NCBI RefSeq assembly: GCF_028622115.1
Contig: NZ_CP097263.1
Coordinates: forward strand, 4,278,001-4,342,000
Source of the DNA: Kutzneria chonburiensis
Lineage (GTDB): Bacteria; Actinomycetota; Actinomycetes; Mycobacteriales; Pseudonocardiaceae
Direction: 5' to 3'
Length of the DNA stretch: 64,000 bases
The stretch is not shown here. Numbering within the stretch: position 1 is the stretch's first letter. More notes on this DNA, generated by a model. It saw nothing but the letters and a program-made list of their open reading frames with translations, made no database searches and was not told where the DNA came from.

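Noticed and set aside
63130-63558. Regular 60-bp repeats considered as a CRISPR array
   Set aside because: No variable spacers. The units are in frame within the giant gene and encode a periodic peptide.
63921-63923. ATG taken as the start of the giant protein
   Set aside because: The frame stays open to the window edge with 25 protein-like codons (for example GLFTNAGLTGLGITGINVA) upstream, so this Met is internal.

Overview
The window is high-GC actinomycete DNA. GTG and TTG starts are common, third codon positions are strongly G/C, and there are AfsR/SARP-type and LuxR-type ATPase regulators, a mycobacterial-type protein O-mannosyltransferase and a type VII secretion (T7SS)-associated gene. 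A Pseudonocardiales-type genome (Kutzneria, Saccharothrix or Amycolatopsis relatives) is the best guess, but this is inference and no species is assigned.

Layout. 0.5-3.8 kb: a tandem pair of secreted cell-wall hydrolase-like proteins. They carry different catalytic heads (NlpC/P60-like and lysozyme/transglycosylase-like) joined to nearly identical seven-repeat lectin-type beta-propellers. 3.9-8.0 kb: a 58-residue membrane protein divergent from a DUF4230 protein, then a VOC-family protein, trpF, a zinc-ribbon/Thr-rich membrane protein and two overlapping SnoaL-like genes. 8.1-16.1 kb: a small protein coupled to a zinc-ribbon multi-pass membrane protein, a secreted S1 protease, a response regulator with a PP2C/RsbU-type phosphatase, a secreted M1 metallopeptidase, and a CHASE3-type sensor kinase overlapping a Rcp1-like response regulator. 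16.1-25.9 kb: a SARP/NB-ARC/TPR regulator, Pmt mannosyltransferase, an IclR regulator and two tandem paralogous LuxR ATPase regulators sharing a promoter motif.

26.4 kb to the right edge is one leftward locus. It is dominated by a single reading frame of at least 11,597 codons (29205 to beyond 64000, 5' end outside the window). The protein is a train of effector-like modules: an anthrax edema factor/ExoY-like cyclase, four AbiEii-like nucleotidyltransferases, nine metzincin-like modules (six with HExxH, three decayed), a decayed OTU-like domain, two papain-fold glutamine-deamidase (Tox-PL) domains, two Fic-like domains, long coiled coils, a large beta-rich region and a C-terminal caspase-like or 'lonely Cys' region. 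The train includes two consecutive blocks of about 5.5 kb with the same module order. The giant gene overlaps a gene for a T7SS-associated protein, which is followed by a protein with a degenerate ADP-ribosyltransferase-like end. I read these three genes as an operon for a giant T7SS-linked multi-effector protein. This is the most interesting system in the window.

The remaining intergenic DNA holds several palindromes and hairpins. They include a repeated family with CACATG/CATGTG ends, a MarR-like operator before the VOC gene, and twin CCCGTCCGGACGGG palindromes near the end of the giant operon. I see no rRNA, tRNA, CRISPR array or transposase.
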